Shown one piece after another: positions 59,201 through 64,000 of a DNA stretch of 64,000 nt. Below the pieces are notes generated by a model. That model saw only the letters and a list, made by a program, of their open reading frames with translations, did not search any database and was not told the DNA's origin. Origin of the DNA: Quillaja saponaria. Its lineage: Eukaryota > Streptophyta > Magnoliopsida > Fabales > Quillajaceae. Each line of letters opens with the position of its first letter. Position 1 is the first letter of the stretch. The stretch covers positions 744,001-808,000 of the forward strand of contig CM055615.1 in assembly GCA_029379385.1 (NCBI GenBank). Direction: 5' to 3'. Both the position numbers and the translations under genes were made by a program.

Positions 59201-62200
59201 ACCACTAATCAGGACAAAATAACATTCATTTTATTGTACATATGTCTCATATAGAAGTCTTGGAAGCAAACAATTACCCTATTAAAAACCCAAATTTCGC
59301 CATTGGCAGTTGGCTTTGGCACACCATGTCCATTGTAATGAAATAAAACTCTTTCCGACTTTGCATATCTTCTACATGTAGTACAAAGCTTCTTCACCTC
59401 CTCCACCGTGGGATCAAGTTGACACTTATAGCGGGCCTGTGGAGATGTCACGAGTTTAATTGAAAATTGAAGTTGATATGGTAACGTGCAACATAAATAC
59501 AAGAAAACACTTTCTCACCCTCGGTTGCCACCTCTCATACTGACTACTCAATGTTTTTCCAATTGTTTCTAGCGCCTTTTGAGGTACCATAGAAAAAGGA
59601 TCTACAGAAATTAGAAAAGATGAAATTAATTAAAAAAGAAAAAGAAAAAGAAAAAGAAAAAATTTCACTCTACATAAAGTACATATTTCAATTAAAATTT
59701 TGTTATTCTCATTTTCACTAATGTTTTATTTAGTTTCCAAACAGAGGAACAGAAGGGACACAGAGTACAGTGAGAGATCTTTTCCAAGTTAATGCTAGTT
59801 CTAAGAATTTGTACTCCCATCACCGCCATTGGCACCAATTCTTCACAATATGTAAATGATATAAACTGTTGTAAAAAACGGTTCAGTTTAGCAATGGATT
59901 AAAATTGTGAAAAATAGTAGAATTTAAGCAAATTATACTCACTAAGAATATATTTGTAATACAAATTAAATAGGTTTACACAATATATTAGATGGCAAAC
60001 AAACAAGTCTGAGCGAGCAAGTTGATGATTTACTGTAGGAGATAAGAAGAAAGAAGCTTCAGAAAGATCTGCGCTACTGTTAAAAAAGGCAGGACACGGG
60101 AAAATCAGAAAGCTTGGATGGTTAAAATGAATTGGAATGTCAACAGCGACTTGACTTCCAATAGAAAAGTAATTCAACAAGAAATAAACTTAAGCTTCGT
60201 CTGAACTACTCAACCTTGTTTGACTGCATCAAACAGAGGAAAACAAAAAATGCCAAGAATGATTAGAAATCATTAGAAAGGAGGTAAAAGTGATGACCAG
60301 AAACACTACAAGAGCGTAATCACAAATTACAATTAATCATATCTGCTGGCGCATTGGAAAGACAGGGATGAAAAGTATTTACAGAAAAATGATGATAGGG
60401 AAGAAACCCTCTCTACCAACAAAAAAGAATTTGTGGGAAAAGTTGAGTCTAAAAAGAACTGCTGCATAGAAAATCAAAACATAATAAAGAAAATGCGAGA
60501 ATCAGCAAAGTGGAAATAGACCTATCCAGCACTCCATTCTGGCGCATGGAGATATCTTAATCACATCAGGGGGATCAACACTAATGTTTAAACATAATAC
60601 TAGAGCTACACATCCCGTCTTCATCTGCATCACAAAATGTGGAGTCAAATCAAAGCAGTCTCCTTTGTAATTAAAAAGAAAAAACTTAAGTATCAGCAGA
60701 AGTATATATATATCAGAATATAAAAACACTTCAAGAATACTAGAACATTGGACTTATAATGCAGAAATTGTCATTCTTTTATAGGTAAAAAAATGAAAAA
60801 GGAACTTTGGACTTATATATTAGTCAGCATGTTTTTTTTATAAGCAGTGTTCTACCATGTAACACAACTATTGACAAACTCCTAAAATCCTTTTTATTCA
60901 GAGGGTACATTAATTTGTTTAAAGTTTATTTCTGGACAACACATCCTTCACAAGGTTTTAAGTGTCTGTTAAAGAAATAAACAGATATTTTAAAAGAGCT
61001 TTCAATTTGAAACTTGTCACTACAACACAGTACAATTGAAGTTGTGAAAGAAAATCAGTTACTGGTAAGAAAGCTATAAACTATAGCCAAGAACAAATGT
61101 TATCAATAAAGCAAAACTCCAAACAGAAGTTCCAATCAACACAATTATCATAAGAGGCATCGACATTGGGCTGCCTATTTCCCATTTCTCAGGGGAAAAT
61201 GAAATTCAGAGTTCCAAAAATAGTAATACTGGTCAAAAAAAAGAAGCATGCTGATATATATATATATATATACAGTATGCTTGTTTTTCTGTTATAGATT
61301 GAAAGTTGAAACAACCACCCTGAATCACAGAATTAACTTTTGGATGAACAAGCTTCAACATAAGCACTATTTTCAACATTCCTTAACAAAATTAAGAAGT
61401 AGGCTTGTCTGAAGGCCATTTGATGGTTATGGCAGAACTATAATTATGATTGTTTCATCCCAATCCAGTAACTTCATGCATCCTTAACGTATAAAAAAGA
61501 GTAACTTAATGATCACAGAACAATTTTAAAAGTTGCTTGTTTGCTCAATTCATTCTAATTATTCTTATAGATTATGAAGCAAATCTTATAGCCATTTTTT
61601 TCTTTCGAAACATCAGTATGCTTTAAATAGGTGGTATGTGGATGGGGATGACAGACAGTGCAAGACCTAAAATTTTGAAATTGGAAAGTTCCTTATTTAT
61701 GATTTTTTTTCGCAAGTACAATCCACCACTATTAACCATCATCTATTCCTCTTTCAAAGTGATGCACATCAAGAGGCATGCCGACTTCCTAACAGGATCT
61801 AGAGGATAAAATAATGATCATCAAAATAACCAAATAACTTACAGCTAGAAACTAATTGCAAACATTTTAGTCCTCTAAACATTTGAAGTAGTAAATAACT
61901 CTTTAGGCATGTTTTATTTTATTTTTGAAACATTAACATTTTGGAAAATCATGATATGTGGATGGTGCACGATCTAAAATTGGAATTCCATGTATACAGA
62001 CTCTTTCAGATGTGGCAAAGACCACCTGTCAGACATCATCCTCTTCTTTGTCTGTCATATTGATGCATTTAATCAACAAATTTCCCATTCCATTAGGCAT
62101 GCATACTTCCAAACAGGAGCTAGTTGATGGTTATCATGACTCAGGAAAAAACATGGAACTATAAATAGAAACTGCGAATATTTTATTGCTTATTCTTCAA

Positions 62201-63032
62201 ATGAAGTGTGTTACAAGTATCCCTGAAGCACACAGTATCCAAGATAAGCTTTTTTCATGTTGTAATTACAATGTTTAGCATGGTACACAATTTGACCCCC
62301 CCAATACCAATATAGTTTGCCAGAACTTTGGCATGTGTCATGACTGAAGTAACTAGCTCCCTACTGCACTAACTTCCAATCCTTGGTTGAAGGATGTATA
62401 GTCACTGTGTCACTTGTGATGTTTCTTTATTACTAACGCTAGTGAGAATATAGTTGTCAGGCAACATGCCACAACAACAATTAAAAAGAAGGCCCATTGA
62501 TCTCTAATTAATTTTATCATGATTTTCTGATAAAATGTGTTCTATCTAGATCTTGTATAGTTTCTATAAGATTACATTTGGAAAAATGTAGGTCGCTGAA
62601 GAAAGTAATGAGATAATCTCGGGGTGCAATTAAGTAAAAACAGCCCTATACACCCAAACAAATATGCTTCCACACTGAAAGTAACGGTCTAGCCATAAGC
62701 AGAAACAAAAAAAGAGCATGTAGTGAATAGGATGGGCTTACTCGATCCTTTGGCCGCCATTTTGACACTAACCCGCTATCAGTCGGACCTGTGGGCACAG
62801 AGGCCTCAAATGCATCGTGCCTAAGCTCGCATAACACCACGGTCTGGGGCAAATAAGCCATGCTTGTAGTGGTGGACGCATTACCATAACTACTACTTGC
62901 AGTCTCAGAATCCCTCCTCTGTAAACCTAAATCCACATCTTCGTGACTTGAAGCACTATCATCCAGGTGGTTTGAAACCACCACCACCGAAGATTGTGAA
63001 AACCGAGACGCCATCAAATCCCCCAATGCCAT
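50300..63032 (-). CDS. RAPTOR1: RAPTOR, regulatory-associated protein of TOR
   Basis: Twenty-three coding exons (minus): 63032-62742, 60624-60522, 59601-59519, 59436-59278, 59190-59074, 58953-58796, 57485-57331, 57217-57073, 56992-56914, 56776-56678, 56315-56232, 56147-56037, 55290-54937, 54830-54641, 54210-53689, 53385-53056, 52957-52837, 52433-52309, 52219-52074, 51956-51855, 51348-51263, 50848-50764, 50638-50300. They join in frame to 1327 aa (Arabidopsis RAPTOR1B about 1340). RAPTOR is the TORC1 scaffold that brings S6K and other substrates to TOR kinase. Residues about 60-330 form the caspase-like RNC domain; HYNGHG (His196) and FDCSAAG (Cys239) keep the His-Cys pair. HEAT-type helices follow ([40 protein letters not shown]), then a linker and seven-blade WD40 repeats to the end ([20 protein letters not shown]). 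Intron 15 holds a 26-base homopolymer beside its donor. Confidence 0.97.
53655..53680 (+). repeat. Poly-G tract (26 bases)
   Basis: Twenty-six consecutive G on the plus strand, C on the RAPTOR coding strand, beginning eight bases into intron 15 (after the donor GTAAGGAA). The left neighbour is a T-rich run with GTGT. Pure G/C tracts of this length are rare in an AT-rich plant genome and their exact length is hard to sequence. Confidence 0.9.
61600..62190. repeat. Degenerate tandem duplication in RAPTOR intron 1
   Basis: Blocks recur in order about 320 bases apart: TATGTGGATGG then ACCTAAAATTTTGAAATTGG (61635-61685) against ATATGTGGATGGTGCACGAT then CTAAAATTGGAATTCC (61953-61990); AGGCATGCCGACTTCCTAAC (61773) against AGGCATGCATACTTCCAAAC (62095); AGAAACTAATTGCAAACATT (61845) against AGAAACTGCGAATATT (62167). 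Many changes separate the copies. Confidence 0.65.
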
Positions 63033-64000
63033 TCAAATCCAAAACCCTCAAACAATAAAAGCAACCATCAACCTTATCCTAATCGGAAAACCATATCCAA
63101 ATGTAACGACCGTGTAAAAGACCTGTAATTTCTCTGAAGCTTTAGGATCGGATAAGTTGAGAGAGAGTGGCTGAGCTAATCAACAAAGCCACTGAACCAG
63201 CGGCGCATAGAGATTCGCCAGAGAAAGGGGAAGGAATCCAGCTCGGAAAACGCTATAATCACCAAATAAGGTCCCTGAAAACCCTAGAAACCCTAGGTGA
63301 AGAAGAAGAGGATGATGGGTGCGCATACAGCAGTGGCGGCAGAATGAAAAACAAAAGCTCCCGGAATTGGATTTTGTAAAAAGAACAAATAAGAGAGTTT
63401 TGGTTGTGTGAGTGTGCGCATATTGGAGTATACTATGTTCTGCCTTTCGCTTTTTCTCTCCCCTCTTTTTTTTTTTTTTTTCCTCCAATTTTTTGTTTAT
63501 TATTTTCCATATTATTTCTTTATAGATGTTTAAGTTTTAAAATCTTAGTCTTATTGAGTCTTTTCTTTATGCTTCTTTTTTATTTTGTTTTCAACACATG
63601 AAAGAGGCATATAATAAATTGTGTTGAAATGGTTTGTGTGCAAAAGTTAATATTATTTTTTTTAAAAAGAACTATAATATAATATAGGTGCCCTATTGTC
63701 TAACTAGGTTGAATCATTCAGTCAATCTAAATTTTGTTATTTATAATTCTCTTTTATGAATCCTTTGGGTTTTACCTGTATTTTACTTTAAAGGTGTGGG
63801 AAATTTTGTTTGAATTAGAGGGTTAAAATAGCAAAGATCCTCACTTGAATTATTGGAAGTTAAAATTAATGTTTTAAAAATTGAATTGTTGATAAATTAA
63901 TGACATCATAAATATATTTAATTTAATAATATTTTACATAATATAACTATGCTTGCAATTACTATATTTAATATTATAAATATTTTTTAATTTCCTTCTC
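63033..64000. other. RAPTOR 5' leader, promoter and flank
   Basis: The RAPTOR 5' UTR and promoter should lie here. On the RAPTOR strand, 63440-63485 is A/G-rich (the plus strand has CCCCTC then 16 T and CCTCC), a type of GA tract common near plant housekeeping promoters. Beyond about 63500 the DNA is AT-rich without a recognised gene. Confidence 0.5.

Noticed and set aside
62646..62741. Extension of RAPTOR exon 1 past 62742
   Set aside because: The donor CGA/GTAAGC at 62741 joins exon 2 ([13 protein letters not shown]), which restores the known RAPTOR sequence; the extension is intron.
1..64000. CRISPR arrays, operons, bacterial-type ribosome sites, phage or origin features
   Set aside because: The window is spliced plant nuclear DNA; no regularly spaced repeats or prokaryotic gene packing are present.

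Overview
This is a stretch of nuclear genome from a flowering plant, most likely a core eudicot. The genes have many introns with AT-rich GT-AG boundaries, intergenic DNA is very AT-rich with (AT)n microsatellites, there is a Copia LTR retrotransposon and a LINE fragment, and the gene set is plant-specific (MIR164, PPR, LURP-one-related, VHS-GAT TOL, plant RAPTOR). I cannot name the species from sequence alone.

Layout. 1-2660: AT-rich non-coding DNA, possibly with a decayed LTR edge. 2665-9460: remains of a kelch-like gene cut just after its start codon by a 5.56-kb Copia element in reverse orientation (2699-8257). 9418-9985: a tandem duplication. About 10.1-10.5 kb: a PPR pseudogene relic (minus). 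10.5-15.3 kb: gene-free DNA. 15.6-15.8 kb: a MIR164 hairpin (plus), followed by more gene-free DNA. 21.17-22.61 kb: a P-class PPR gene (minus) with one frameshift. 23.5-33.8 kb: four tandem LURP-one-related (LOR) genes (plus), each with three exons; the third carries three single-base indels, and a relic exon of a fifth copy lies near 27.55 kb. 34.9-39.0 kb: choline-phosphate cytidylyltransferase (minus, 8 exons, one GC-AG intron). 39.0-43.1 kb: AT-rich spacer with a 35-bp minisatellite. 43.1-48.9 kb: a TOM1-like (TOL) VHS-GAT ubiquitin receptor (plus, 9 exons) with a LINE fragment in intron 3. 50.3-63.0 kb: RAPTOR, the TORC1 scaffold (minus, 23 exons), convergent with TOL.

The exon models for CCT, TOL, RAPTOR and LOR copies 1, 2 and 4 were assembled by hand. 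All splice phases close and each gives one uninterrupted frame (318, 657, 1327, and 228/210/214 aa). The genes are not an operon and act in different processes: phosphatidylcholine synthesis, sorting of ubiquitinated cargo, TOR signalling, a miRNA acting on NAC regulators, and LOR proteins tied to defence. What unites them is position. From memory, MIR164b, LOR15, TOL7 and RAPTOR lie in the same order within a few loci on Arabidopsis chromosome 5, and a PPR gene adjoins TOL6 on chromosome 2. This window therefore looks like a conserved ancestral block. I found no clearly undescribed molecular system; the best leads are the MIR164 locus, the LOR array in varied states of repair, and the transposon-split gene.
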